Positions 8,324 to 19,663 of a DNA stretch of 64,000 nt are shown here, one piece after another. The DNA comes from Hyalangium versicolor (lineage in GTDB: Bacteria; Myxococcota; Myxococcia; Myxococcales; Myxococcaceae), in NCBI RefSeq assembly GCF_020103695.1, contig NZ_JAHXBF010000034.1:1-64000 (forward strand), read 5' to 3'. The first letter of the stretch is position 1. Every line of letters begins with the position of its first letter. The notes below the pieces were generated by a model, which worked only from the letters and a program-made list of their open reading frames with translations, ran no database searches and had not been told where the DNA came from. The position numbers were made by a program, and so were the translations under genes.

Positions 8324-8782
8324 ATGACTCATCTCCGAGCTCAGGAAGTGCGGAGGCGCGCAGTTCTCGCCGGCCTGCTCGTCCTGTCAGCAATGCTCGC
8401 GGGCTGTAGCTCCGCTCATGCAGGGGAGGCCCAGGCTGAACTGCCTCGCTGCGAGCGGATGCAGGATGTCCAACGGCTCTCGGGTCGCCGGGTACGGGTG
8501 GTGGGGACCTACCATCAGGTCGACATGCGCATGAAGCCGAAGCCCCCTGCGCAGTACAGGGGCCATGCCGCGGTGAGGCTCGGCGACGGGACGGACATCC
8601 TGCTCGAGCCTGGCTGGTCCAAGGCCGCCATCCGCAGCCAAGCGGAGCGCGAGCGCCATGATGGCAAGCACGTGGAAATCATCGGCGTCCTCCACGAACA
8701 GTCACCCGCGCCCCCAGAGCCTGCGGCCTACGTCGTGGGCCCGGCACTGAGCCCTGTCGAGTCCATCCAACTGGCCCCATAG
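8324..8782 (+). CDS. Small lipoprotein of unknown function
   Basis: This 152-residue protein starts at ATG 8324 (MTHLRAQEVRRRAVLAGLLV). It has an Arg-rich n-region and lipobox L-A-G-C. The mature part contains an OB-fold-like strand pattern: R-L-S-G-R-R-V-R-V-V-G-T-Y, A-A-V-R-L-G-D-G-T-D-I-L-L-E, H-V-E-I-I-G-V-L-H-E. An OB/nucleic-acid-binding-like beta-barrel in the periplasm is possible but unproven. It stands 54 bases before the WGR-like gene on the same strand. Confidence 0.55.
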   Translation: MTHLRAQEVRRRAVLAGLLVLSAMLAGCSSAHAGEAQAELPRCERMQDVQRLSGRRVRVVGTYHQVDMRMKPKPPAQYRGHAAVRLGDGTDILLEPGWSKAAIRSQAERERHDGKHVEIIGVLHEQSPAPPEPAAYVVGPALSPVESIQLAP

Positions 8783-8836
8783 CGAAGGGGATGATTTTCG
8801 ACTTCGCGCCCTCGCAGGCACGTGCGAGAAGCCGCC

Positions 8837-10150
8837 ATGGCCTACAACTGGAAGCGTCTCGAGAAGCTCAACGGCGGTAAGCCCATCCTCTATATGGAAC
8901 CACGGCTCGACACGAAGGACGAGGTCTGGTTCCACGCAGCCGGCAACGAGCTGCGCGTGTGGAGCGACGGTGTCCTCCATCAGCCCCCCGCGAAGGCGGC
9001 GAAGCTCACCGCACCGGTCAGCTCCCGCTTCACGCTCTACAAGGTCCTCGAGCAGCTCTTTGTCGATGTGGAAGTGCGCGGAGACCAGGCGCTCCTGCGC
9101 CGGGGAGTGCTGAACGGCGCCGACATCGTGACGCCCGTCGCGCCCCCGGAAGTCGAGTCGATCCTGGCGCGCTACCGATCGCTCGGCTTCCGTGACGGAA
9201 CTCCGTGGAACGCGACGAAGACGCGCGTCACGGTGCGTGAGTATCGCAAGGCCAAGACCACCCAGTGGACGGTGCGCGTCGACGGCAACACCGTCGTCGA
9301 GAACTCGCGCAAGGAGACGCCCGCCCCCAGCCGCGAGGCCGCCATCGCGCTCGCGGAGAAGCGCATCCTCGCGAAGGAGAAGGCTGGCTTCGAGCCGGTG
9401 CTCGTCGAGCTCGAGACCGCCCATCACCCCAACCCGGAACCGAAGGCTCCGAAAGGTGCTCCCAAGAAGCCAGCGATTCCGAAGAAGGCCGCCATCCCCA
9501 AGCCGACGAACGCCTACGAGGCCGTCGACGCGGCCGTGGCGATCCTGAAGGATCTCCACACGCGCCTCCCGAAGGCGCACTTCGTCGCCGAGTGCCTCGA
9601 CCTGAAGACGGAACGCGCGCGCATCGGAGCCGTCGAGGACGATGACGATGACACCTTCTTCATCGACCAGCACGAGCAGCGCATCGGGCGCTGGAAGAGG
9701 GCGAAGCCTGGCGCTCCGAAGAAGAAAGAGTCGAGCTGGGCATACTTCGGGCGCGTGTACGGCTCCATCACATGGATCCTCTCCGGCCAGGCCGATGATG
9801 GACTCTCCATGTTCTACTGCGGCAACGTGACCGGGGGTGGCTGGAGCTGCCTGGAGATCGACGAGTCGGGCACCTACGAGATGAGCGATCTCGTGGAGGC
9901 GACGGGCAACGAGGAGCTCGAGAACCTCTTTGTGTTCCATGGTGGGTGGCACACCGGCCTCTCGTTCGCGTTCGACTGGCGCGAGAGCTCCCCGAGCGGC
10001 GAGTTCGCCATCATTCCCTTCGACGAGAGCATCCAGGAGATGCCCAAGCCCACGAAGCGCGAGCGCATCGAGCCGTTCGGACAGTGGCTCTACAAGCGCG
10101 TCACCTCGCTTGCGCGGATCGCCGAGCGGAACCTGCGCGAGCTGAACTGA
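8837..10150 (+). CDS. WGR-like domain protein of unknown function
   Basis: ATG 8837 gives 437 residues; a GTG 15 bases upstream is the alternative. Residues about 130-200 (R-E-Y-R-K-A-K-T-T-Q-W-T-V-R-V-D-G-N-T-V, then A-I-A-L-A-E-K-R-I-L-A-K-E-K-A-G-F) resemble a WGR domain, although the W-G-R tripeptide itself is replaced. A Lys/Pro/Ala-rich linker (about 205-230) leads to a C-terminal acidic domain rich in aromatic strands (about 235-430). There is no signal peptide. WGR proteins often bind DNA or modify partners, but function here is open. Confidence 0.55.
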   Translation: MAYNWKRLEKLNGGKPILYMEPRLDTKDEVWFHAAGNELRVWSDGVLHQPPAKAAKLTAPVSSRFTLYKVLEQLFVDVEVRGDQALLRRGVLNGADIVTPVAPPEVESILARYRSLGFRDGTPWNATKTRVTVREYRKAKTTQWTVRVDGNTVVENSRKETPAPSREAAIALAEKRILAKEKAGFEPVLVELETAHHPNPEPKAPKGAPKKPAIPKKAAIPKPTNAYEAVDAAVAILKDLHTRLPKAHFVAECLDLKTERARIGAVEDDDDDTFFIDQHEQRIGRWKRAKPGAPKKKESSWAYFGRVYGSITWILSGQADDGLSMFYCGNVTGGGWSCLEIDESGTYEMSDLVEATGNEELENLFVFHGGWHTGLSFAFDWRESSPSGEFAIIPFDESIQEMPKPTKRERIEPFGQWLYKRVTSLARIAERNLRELN

Positions 10151-10212
10151 CGTCCCGGCGCGGCTCAGCAGTACCGGGGATGGAGCGCCAGTCGGCAATG
10201 TCCGCCGGGACC

Positions 10213-10225
10213 GGCAAGGTTTGCC
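10213..10225. promoter_or_regulatory. Candidate enhancer site (UAS) for the sigma-54 activator
   Basis: This is the perfect inverted repeat GGCAA-GGT-TTGCC. The same 13 bases occur at 19532-19544. Each copy ends 74-78 bases before a sigma-54-type promoter, the usual distance for enhancer-binding activators. A partial copy (GGTTGCC) follows at 10232-10238. The likely ligand is the FHA-sigma-54 activator encoded at 13784-15625 (inference). Confidence 0.6.
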
Positions 10226-10302
10226 AGCCACGGTTGCCTGAATCGAGCTGAGAGAGGGCCCCAGAGCCCCTCTCTTCGAGGAGGCACCACGGCTGCGAGG
10301 CA

Positions 10303-10318
10303 TGGCACGACTGATGCT
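10303..10318 (+). promoter_or_regulatory. Sigma-54 promoter
   Basis: TGGCACGACTGATGCT has -24 GG (10304-10305) and -12 GC (10316-10317) with the required 10-base spacing. It differs from the consensus TGGCACG-N4-TTGC[A/T] at one conserved base. A transcript would begin near 10328-10330, only a few bases before ATG 10333, so the first gene may be nearly leaderless. Confidence 0.65.
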
Positions 10319-10332
10319 CCAGGCATCGGTCC

Positions 10333-12291
10333 ATGCCTAGAACGCACCGCATCCTCCTCACATCCCTGACCCTGCTGCTGCTGGGATTGGTCGCAGGCGC
10401 AGTGGTCCTGCAACCCGAGGCACTCCCCGCCCCCGAGGCGCCCCAGGCCGTGGCGAGCATGAAGCCCAGGCTCTCCAAGCCTTCCGAACCGGCCCCCACG
10501 GCTCCAATCTCTCCCTCACGAAGTTCCACGGAGGGCCGCCGGGCCTGGGTGCCCGGCATGAAGTACCGCTACACGCTGTCCTCCACCCAGGAAGTCTCCT
10601 TTGCTCCCACCCAGCCGGGTGCCGAGACACCACCCGGGATGCGCTTCAGCCTCCGAGGCGAATGGAGCGTGGGCGTCGTCTCCGTGGAAGGAGATCAGAT
10701 CCACGTTCTCGTCCAACTGGTCCCCTCCCTCGCCGAGGTGAACGTGGGAGGCGAGACCCGCCTCGCACCCGAGGTGCAGCGCAGCTTCGAGGCAGGCCTG
10801 GCCCAGCCCTTCTTCGCCACGCTGGATCGCTCCGGTGCCGTGCAGCTTGTCCACTTCGAGCCTGGCGCGGACATCCTCGTCCAGAACCTGCTGCGCGCCA
10901 CCCTCGCCACCACGCAACACGTGGTGCCCACTTCCCCGCAGGCAACCTGGGTGACCCAGGAGCTGGACACCACCGGGCGCTACTCCGCCCGCTATACCCG
11001 CCAGAGCGCCTCGCGCTTCGAGAAGTCCAAGCTGGCCTACTCGCACCTGGTCACCCCTGACGGTCTGCAGCCTCTCCAGGACGGTCCTCGCGTGAGCATC
11101 AGCGCCCTCACCTCCTTCGAGCTGGGCGAGGATCTCTGGGTCCGCTCCCTCCAGGGCCGCGAGCACCTGGAGGTGGACTCCGGCTCCTCCCTCGTCAATG
11201 CCGCCCATTCCCTCCAGGTGGAGCTCCTCCTGGTGGAGCGCGCCCGGGACAATTCCCTGCTCGGCGCCTTCGACGCGCACCGGCACCAGCTCGTCACCCT
11301 GCCCGTGGCCAGCTACCTGGGCCAGGAGCAGGACCCCAAGGCGGCCCTGCGCCAGACGCTCGCCGGGAAGACCTTCGACACGCTGGTGAAGGATCTGCGC
11401 TCCCTGCCCTCGAACGAAGAGCAGAGCCAGAGCGCACGCTCCCAGGCCCTGCAGCAGCTCCGTGCGCTGTTCCTCCTCGAGCCCGGGCAGGCCCTGCTCG
11501 CGCACGCCGCCCTCCGCGAAGGCATGGATCCGCTGGCCGCCAGCCCCCTCATCGGCGCGCTCTCCTCCGCCAGCACCCCGGAGTGCATCCAGGCCCTCTC
11601 CGACATCGTCGCGGATGGCGCACTCCCCTCCCCCATGCGCGTGGATGCCACCGCCTCCCTGGGCCTGGCCTCGGCCCCCACCGAGGAGGGTGTGACCGCA
11701 CTGCGCAAGCTGTCACACGGCGCCGACGCGGAGCTGGCCAGCACCGCCACGCTCGGCATGGGCAGTGCCGCCCTCATGATGGACAGCAGCAACAAGCACG
11801 ACGCCGACGCACTCGTGCACGAGCTGTCCAGCGCCTACCTCTCCGCGAGCAACCCCGATCAGCAGGCCCTGCTGCTGCGCGCCCTGGGCAACACGCGCAG
11901 CCCCAGCGCGCTGCCCACCCTCGAGTCCGCCCTGTCCTCCAAGTTCCCCGGGGTGCGCTCCGCCGCCGTCGAGGCCCTGCGCAACATGCCCGCGCCCAGC
12001 GCGGATCGGCTGCTGGCGTCCGTGCTCCTCCGGGATCCCATCGAGGAGGTGCGGCAGACCGCCGTCTTCGCCACCAGCTTCCGCCCCATCGCGCCGCTGT
12101 TGCCGGTGCTCTCCCAGGTCCTGCGGCTGGACAGCTCGGACCTCGTCCGCCGGGAGATCATCACCCTCGCGGGAGATCAGTTCCGCGCCGTCCCCGAGGC
12201 GCGCGCCCTCCTCGAGTGGAGCAGCCAGAACGAGCCCAACCCCGGCCTGCGCCGCACCGCCCTCACGCTCCTCACCTCGCGGACGCCCTGA
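10333..12291 (+). CDS. HEAT-repeat protein with vitellogenin-like N-terminal domain
   Basis: This 652-residue protein is membrane-anchored by an N-terminal helix (about 7-28: I-L-L-T-S-L-T-L-L-L-L-G-L). Residues about 65-270 form a beta-rich domain (K-Y-R-Y-T-L-S-S-T-Q-E-V, then strands ending in F-E-L-G-E-D-L-W-V) that resembles the N-terminal barrel of vitellogenin/large lipid-transfer proteins. Residues about 330-650 are helical repeats of HEAT type (G-N-T-R-S-P-S-A-L-P-T-L-E, F-P-G-V-R-S-A-A-V-E-A-L). The barrel-plus-helix order matches lipid-transfer proteins, so periplasmic lipid handling is plausible. It is the first gene behind a sigma-54 promoter, 130 bases before its likely partner. 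Confidence 0.68.
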   Translation: MPRTHRILLTSLTLLLLGLVAGAVVLQPEALPAPEAPQAVASMKPRLSKPSEPAPTAPISPSRSSTEGRRAWVPGMKYRYTLSSTQEVSFAPTQPGAETPPGMRFSLRGEWSVGVVSVEGDQIHVLVQLVPSLAEVNVGGETRLAPEVQRSFEAGLAQPFFATLDRSGAVQLVHFEPGADILVQNLLRATLATTQHVVPTSPQATWVTQELDTTGRYSARYTRQSASRFEKSKLAYSHLVTPDGLQPLQDGPRVSISALTSFELGEDLWVRSLQGREHLEVDSGSSLVNAAHSLQVELLLVERARDNSLLGAFDAHRHQLVTLPVASYLGQEQDPKAALRQTLAGKTFDTLVKDLRSLPSNEEQSQSARSQALQQLRALFLLEPGQALLAHAALREGMDPLAASPLIGALSSASTPECIQALSDIVADGALPSPMRVDATASLGLASAPTEEGVTALRKLSHGADAELASTATLGMGSAALMMDSSNKHDADALVHELSSAYLSASNPDQQALLLRALGNTRSPSALPTLESALSSKFPGVRSAAVEALRNMPAPSADRLLASVLLRDPIEEVRQTAVFATSFRPIAPLLPVLSQVLRLDSSDLVRREIITLAGDQFRAVPEARALLEWSSQNEPNPGLRRTALTLLTSRTP

Positions 12292-12421
12292 GCCGCATCC
12301 GTCCCCTCTTCCCCACCCGAGCACCGCATCCCCCGCGGGTGGGCCAGTCCCCGTGTGTCTCGTCCCCTGTCGTTTCCCCTCGCAGTCACCCCAGTCAACC
12401 CAACCCACAGAGAGTCAATCC

Positions 12422-13699
12422 ATGTCCCGTATGTTCCCCCGCACGTTGAGCGCCGTCCTGGCGTTCGTGATCCCCACCCTCGCCGGAGCCCAGGCCAGCG
12501 AGCCTGAGTACACCGATCCGGAGGTGTACCAGGTCGAGGCCAAGTACCCCGTGGTCTCCTATCCCTCGGGCTACGTGCTCAACGACAACTACCCTTGGGA
12601 GGCAACGAGCGTCGCCTTTGATCCTCGCCACGAGTACACCGCCGAGGAGCAGCGGGCGGTGCTCGAGGAGGAGCTGCGGCTCTCTGGGGGAAGGCTCACC
12701 ACGGATGCCACCGGGGCCCCGGTGATCGAGATCATCCAACCCGAGATCCCGGAGGCCTCCCAGGACACCGCTCCGGCGGCCGAGGAAATCTACGAGGAGA
12801 ATGGACAGGTCCCTCCGCCCCAGCTCCAGCAGGGCAAGTCCATCAGCCCCACGCTGACCCCGGCGACGATGAGCCGCCGCTACTATTACTCCAAGGGCTT
12901 CGGCAACAACCTCTTCGGCTCGCGCTACTCCACGGACACCTTCGTGAAGGCCACCGAGGCCACGTCCACCGCGGCCAAGAAGCTGAGTGCCTACGTCGAA
13001 AGCAAGGTGAGCGGCATCGTCTTCAAGAAGACCAAGGATCTGATGCGCGCCCGCATGGATGTGGCAGGGCAGCAGGGCGGCACCAATGGCGGCACGGCGA
13101 ATCTGTACGCCCTGGGCCAGCTCGTCCACAGCTCGAACCTCGCGGGCACCTTCAGCCTGGCGCCCGTCCACATCACCCGCGACTACGGCGTGTTCTCGAA
13201 GTGGTTCATGGTGGGGCCCATCCCGGTGAAGCTGAAGATCTCACTGGGCGGCGGTGTGAAGCTGAGCCTGAGCGGGAAGATCAGCCCCACGGAGGCCCGG
13301 CTGAACGCGACGCCGGGGGCCTATGCCACTGCGTCGACCTCGGCGGGCGTGGACCTCATCATCGTTGCCGCCGGTGTCACCGGCAGCCTGACCCTCATCA
13401 ACGTGGGCATCCCCTCCATCGCCCAGCTCGTCTGGCCGGACTGCAGCGGGTTGACCTGGAAGCTGGCGGCCTCCGTGAGCCTGAACACGCTGTCGGGCAC
13501 CATCAAGCTCTTCGCCAGGCTGGGGTTCAAATTCTTTGGCAAGACCTGGTACCTGACGATCGCCAACTGGCCGGGCATCACCTATACCATCACGCTCTTC
13601 AGCAAGACCGGCTCGGCCGCGATGGGGATCTGCCCGGGGTTCGCGCCAGACGCTCCGGACGCGCCCTCGTCGCTGATGAGCATGGCCGCGGCGCAGTAG
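12422..13699 (+). CDS. Secreted protein of unknown function (partner of HEAT protein)
   Basis: This 425-residue protein starts at ATG 12422. It has a Sec signal, with cleavage expected after T-L-A-G-A. The mature part begins acidic and Tyr/Pro-rich. The C-terminal half (about 255-405) alternates small hydrophobic and Ser/Thr residues in long amphipathic strands (V-K-L-K-I-S-L-G-G-G-V-K-L-S-L-S-G-K-I), suggesting a beta-barrel or beta-sandwich. No catalytic motif is visible. Position directly after the vitellogenin-like HEAT gene suggests the two work together; the function is not known. Confidence 0.6.
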   Translation: MSRMFPRTLSAVLAFVIPTLAGAQASEPEYTDPEVYQVEAKYPVVSYPSGYVLNDNYPWEATSVAFDPRHEYTAEEQRAVLEEELRLSGGRLTTDATGAPVIEIIQPEIPEASQDTAPAAEEIYEENGQVPPPQLQQGKSISPTLTPATMSRRYYYSKGFGNNLFGSRYSTDTFVKATEATSTAAKKLSAYVESKVSGIVFKKTKDLMRARMDVAGQQGGTNGGTANLYALGQLVHSSNLAGTFSLAPVHITRDYGVFSKWFMVGPIPVKLKISLGGGVKLSLSGKISPTEARLNATPGAYATASTSAGVDLIIVAAGVTGSLTLINVGIPSIAQLVWPDCSGLTWKLAASVSLNTLSGTIKLFARLGFKFFGKTWYLTIANWPGITYTITLFSKTGSAAMGICPGFAPDAPDAPSSLMSMAAAQ

Positions 13700-13715
13700 T
13701 CCGAGGAGGGACACT

Positions 13716-13740
13716 CGCGCTGCCCACCTCCGGCAGCGCG
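13716..13740 (+). terminator. Hairpin between secreted-protein gene and sigma-54 activator
   Basis: A perfect 9-base stem (CGCGCTGCC 13716-13724, GGCAGCGCG 13732-13740) with a 7-base loop, followed by TTGCCCC, sits in the 84-base gap. It could terminate most HEAT-gene transcripts, leaving the activator-kinase pair at a lower read-through level. Confidence 0.5.
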
Positions 13741-13783
13741 TTGCCCCGCCTCACCGGGCGTGACATCGTGGGCCCTGCTCACG

Positions 13784-15621
<1,838 letters not shown>

Positions 15622-15625
<4 letters not shown>

Positions 15626-18600
15626 GTGGACCCGGAGGGGCTCCGCCACGTGAGTTCGAAGAGTACCGGCTGATCCAGCCGCTCGGTCACGGCACCATGG
15701 GTCAGGTGTACCTGGCTCATGACACGCTGCTGGACCGGCTGGTCGCGGTGAAGTTCGTCGCGGGCTCCGGGGAGGCTCCGCTGGACGAGGCCATGCGGGC
15801 GCGCTTCTTCCAGGAAGCCCGCGCCATCGCCCGGCTTCAGCACCCCAATGTGGTGGCCATCCACCGCGTGGGAGAAGTGCGCCGCCAGCCCTATCTCGTC
15901 TCCGAGTTCATCCGGGGTTCGTCGCTGGCCGAGCTGGCATGCCCCCTCGAGGGCCAGCGGGTGCTCCACATCGGCATCGGGCTGGCACGGGGGCTGGCGG
16001 CCGCCCACCGCTGCGGTGTCCTTCACCGGGACATCAAGCCGGCCAATGCCGTGCTCTCCGAGGAGGGCGAGGTGAAGCTGCTCGACTTTGGTCTCGCGGA
16101 GTTGCTGGAGCGCGGCGCTCCCGAGAGCCTGGCCTCCCGGCCTGGACTGGCCGCTGCTTCGCGGGCCTCCGTGTCACCGGCTCGGGAAACTCAGCCTGTC
16201 TCCACCGCGCGGGAGACGAGGCCGGTTGCCGCTTCGCCTGGGGAGACGCGTCAGACGCGCCCGCTGTCGAGGCCTCACCCTGGAGCGCACGAAGAGGCAC
16301 CGGCGCGGCACACGCCGCTCGAGGACGCTGGCGCGGCGGGCACTCCGCTCTACCTCGCTCCAGAGCTGTGGCGCGGAGAGCCCGCGAGCCGCGCCAGCGA
16401 CATCTACGCGCTCGGGGTGCTCCTCTACGAGCTGGCCTCGGGCCAGGCGCCCTACGGAGACGTCCCCTTCGAGCAGCTCGCCCGAGCCGTGCAGGAGCAA
16501 CGCCCCCGCCCTCTGGGCGAACTCGCCCGGAACCTGCCCCCCGGCCTCACCTCCGTCGTGGACCGCTGTCTCTGTGAGGAGCCCGCCCAGAGGTTTCAGT
16601 CCGGCGATGAGCTGCGCGAGGCATTGGAGGCACTCGCCGCGCCTACGCGCGCTGGAGCGCTGCCCTCTGGCAATCCCTACCGGGGGCTGCGCGCTTTCGA
16701 CGCTGGCCACCGCCGCGTCTTCTTTGGCCGCGAGGCCGAGCTGCGCGAGTTGCTCGACCGGCTCCGAGCCGATCCCTTCGTCCTTGTTGCGGGAGACTCG
16801 GGCGTGGGCAAGTCCTCGCTGTGCCGCGCCGCCGTGCTCCCCGCCATGGCCGAGTCCGGGCTCGACGCGGGCGAGGCCCCGTGGAAGGTGGCCACCCTCA
16901 CACCGGGCCCGCGCCCGCTGGAGGCGCTCGCCGAGGCGCTCGCTCCCGTGCTGGGCTCGCCCGCCGAGACCCTGCTGGAGCTGGCCCGCCCCGGCGCGGA
17001 GTCCGGAGCCCTCGCGCGCCTGCTGCGCCAACGCTCCGCCGAGGCTCCCCGTGTCCTGCTCTTCGTGGACCAGTTGGAGGAACTCGTCACCTTCTCCCCT
17101 CCCTCAGAGGCGGCCCGGCTCGCGGAGGAGCTGGCCTTCATCGTCCGCCGGGCTCCGCGCGCTCGCGTGCTGGCCACCGCACGCAGTGACTGCCTCACGC
17201 GCCTCATGGCGCTGCCCGGACTGGGCGATGAGCTGCCACGCGCCCTGCACCTGCTGCGCGCCCTCTCCACCCGGGGGCTGCGCGAGGCCATCGTCGCTCC
17301 TGCCCAGGCGCTGGGGGTGCACTTCGAATCCGAGGCCATGGTGGACACGCTGGTGGCTGCCGCCGCGCGGGCGGACGGCGGGCTGCCGCTGCTCCAGTTC
17401 ACCCTGGCCGAGCTGTGGGACGCGCGTGACCGGGAGCGCCACCTCATCCCCTCCGCCTCGCTGGAGGCCATGGGAGGGCTGGCCGGGGCGCTGGCCCGGC
17501 ACGCCGACGCGGTGGTAGCCCGGCTGCGGCCGGAGCAGCGACCCCGGGCCCGAGAGCTGCTCTTGAAGCTCGTCACTCCCGAAGGCACCCGTGCACGGCG
17601 CACCGAATCCGAGCTGCTCGCCGGCCGGGAGGACACCGCGGGGCGCATGGTGCTGGAGGGACTGGTTCACGGGCGCCTGCTGTTGGCCGGAGAGACGGAG
17701 CATGGCGAGGGCAGCTACGAGCTGGCCCACGAGAGCCTCCTCACGGGCTGGGACACGCTGCGCGGCTGGCTGGGGCACGGCGAGCAGCGCCGCGCGGCCA
17801 CCCACCGGCTGGAGCGGGATGCCGCCGAGTGGGAGCGGTTGGGACGCCCCGCGGAATTGCTCTACCGCGACAAGCGGCTGGCCGAACTCTCGGCAGTGGG
17901 CGCGGAGCCACCGGGGCCCCGCGAGGCTGAGTTCCTGGCCCGCTCCAGGCGAGCGGCGCGAGGGCGGCGGTTGCGGCGCTGGGCGCTGGTGGTGGCGGTA
18001 CCCGTGGGAGTGCTGGCCGGCGTGGGCGGGGTGCGGCTCCAGGCCCGGGCACGGCTCGAATCCATGATCTCCGAGCGGCTCGCGGACGTGCGCGCGCAAT
18101 GGAATGAGGCGCGGCGGCACTCGGAGGAAGCGGGGCGGCTGCGAGAGCAATCCTTCCACCACTTCGACACACCGGGCCGAAGCGAGGACGCCGAGGCCAC
18201 GTGGGTGCGTGCCCAGGAGGAGAGCCGGGCGGCCGACTCTGGGTACTCACGGGCCACCAGCGCGCTGGAAGCGGTGTGGGGCGTGGAGCCAGGCCATGAA
18301 GAGGTGCGGACCCTGCTGGCGGACCTGCTCGCGGAGCGCGTCGCCGTGGCCGAGCGGGAGTTCCGCCGGGAGCAGCGCGAGGATCTGGTGGCGCGCCTGG
18401 CGGCCCATGACGCCTCGGGTGAGCGGCGGCGAAAGCTGGAGGCTCTCGCCCAGGTGTCGGTGGCGTCCCAGCCGCCGGGAGCGCGGGTGCTGCGGTGGAT
18501 TCCAGGAGAGGCCCAGGCACAGCGGGAGCTCGGCAGGGCCCCGCTGAGCAAGCTGGAGTTGCCCCCCGGCTCGCACCTGCTGCAAGTGGAAGCCCCCGGC

Positions 18601-19515
18601 CGGGCTCCCGTCCGAGTGTCCCTGTTGCTGCGTCCGGGGGAGCCGCGAGCGCTGTCACTGGAGCTGCCCCGCCTCGAGGCGGTGCCCGAAGGCTTCATCT
18701 ACATCCCACCGGGCCGCTTCCTCCAGGGCAGCGCGGACGAGGGGCTGCGGCGCACCTTCTTCAACACGGTGCCGCTGCACGAGGTGGAGACGAGCGGCTT
18801 CCTCATCTCCCGCCACGAGGTGACGTTCGCGGACTGGATGGCGTACCTCACCGCGCTGCCCCCGGCCGAGCGGGCCCGCCGCCTGCCGGGCACGCGCGGG
18901 GAGCGCAGCGGCGTGCTGCTGGAGCAGCTCGAGGGCCGCTGGCGCCTCACGTTGCGGCCCACCGCTGTCACCTACTCAGCCTGGGAGGGCGAGCCGATCC
19001 GTTACGGGCGGCGCGATCGCCGGGCGGTGCAGGATTGGCGCCGCTTCCCGGTGTCCGCCATCTCCTTCGAGGACGCCCGAGCCTATGCGGCCTGGCTGGA
19101 CACCACGGGGCGTGTCCCTGGCGCGCGGCTGTGCACGGACGCGGAGTGGGAGCGCGCGGCCCGCGGGGCGGATGGGCGGCTCTTCCCCTCGGGGGACAGG
19201 CTGGAGCCGGACGACGCCAACATCGACGTGACGTACGGCAGGCAGCCGCTCGGTTTCGGTCCGGACGAGGTGGGCAGCCACCCGGGCTCACGCAGCCCGT
19301 TCGGCGTGGACGACATGGCTGGCAATGTGTGGGAGTGGACGCGCTCGGATGAGGCCCTGGAGCAGCCTGTCATCCGGGGTGGCAGTTGGTTCCAGCTCGA
19401 GCTCGGCAGCCAGAGCGCCAACCGCGAGCCGATGGAGCCCACCCAGCGAGATCCGCTCATCGGCCTGCGCCTGTGCGCCACCCTCCCGGGCGCGACGGAC
19501 GGCAAAGCTCGCTGA
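15622..19515 (+). CDS. Ser/Thr kinase - STAND NTPase - TM - FGE-like fusion (copy 1)
   Basis: This is a 1297-residue protein. The kinase domain (about 13-340) has glycine loop G-H-G-T-M-G, V-A-V-K-F, H135-R-D-I-K-P-A-N, D155-F-G and A-P-E, so it looks active. Between DFG and APE is an unusual insertion (about 165-235) with three T-[QR]-P-[VL] motifs at T190, T199 and T212, matching the pT+3 preference of FHA domains. An nSTAND1-type NTPase follows (N-P-Y-R-G-L at 351, Walker A G391-D-S-G-V-G-K-S), then one membrane helix (about 787-806). A C-terminal FGE/sulfatase-modifying-factor-like domain (about 1022-1290) should be periplasmic; it lacks the two catalytic cysteines of true formylglycine-generating enzymes. 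ATGA overlap couples it to the FHA activator. Confidence 0.9.
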
Positions 19516-19531
19516 CCCGGCAGGAACTGCT

Positions 19532-19544
19532 GGCAAGGTTTGCC
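19532..19544. promoter_or_regulatory. Candidate enhancer site (UAS), second copy
   Basis: GGCAAGGTTTGCC is identical to 10213-10225. It starts 17 bases after the kinase stop and ends 74 bases before the -24 element of the promoter at 19618, nearly the same geometry as the first copy. Confidence 0.6.
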
Positions 19545-19617
19545 GGGTGGATTTCCCAGCAAGCCGGGTGGAGCTTGAAAATCCCTTATTTGCGGCGGAC
19601 AGAGCGAACCCGGAGGA

Positions 19618-19633
19618 TGGCACGAGGGCTGCT
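19618..19633 (+). promoter_or_regulatory. Sigma-54 promoter of the ADYC gene
   Basis: TGGCACGAGGGCTGCT has GG at 19619-19620, GC at 19631-19632 and a 10-base spacer. It shares TGGCACGA and TGCT with the promoter at 10303. The predicted transcript start near 19643 favours ATG 19664 (with AGGGAA upstream) over ATG 19646 as the ADYC start codon. Confidence 0.65.
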
Positions 19634-19663
19634 ACGGGGGTGGGCATGAAAGGGAATCCCGCC

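Noticed and set aside
16088..17518. 476-codon plus-strand frame inside kinase copy 1
   Set aside because: It is another frame of the kinase-STAND gene; Ser/Pro/Arg/Cys-rich with no motif.
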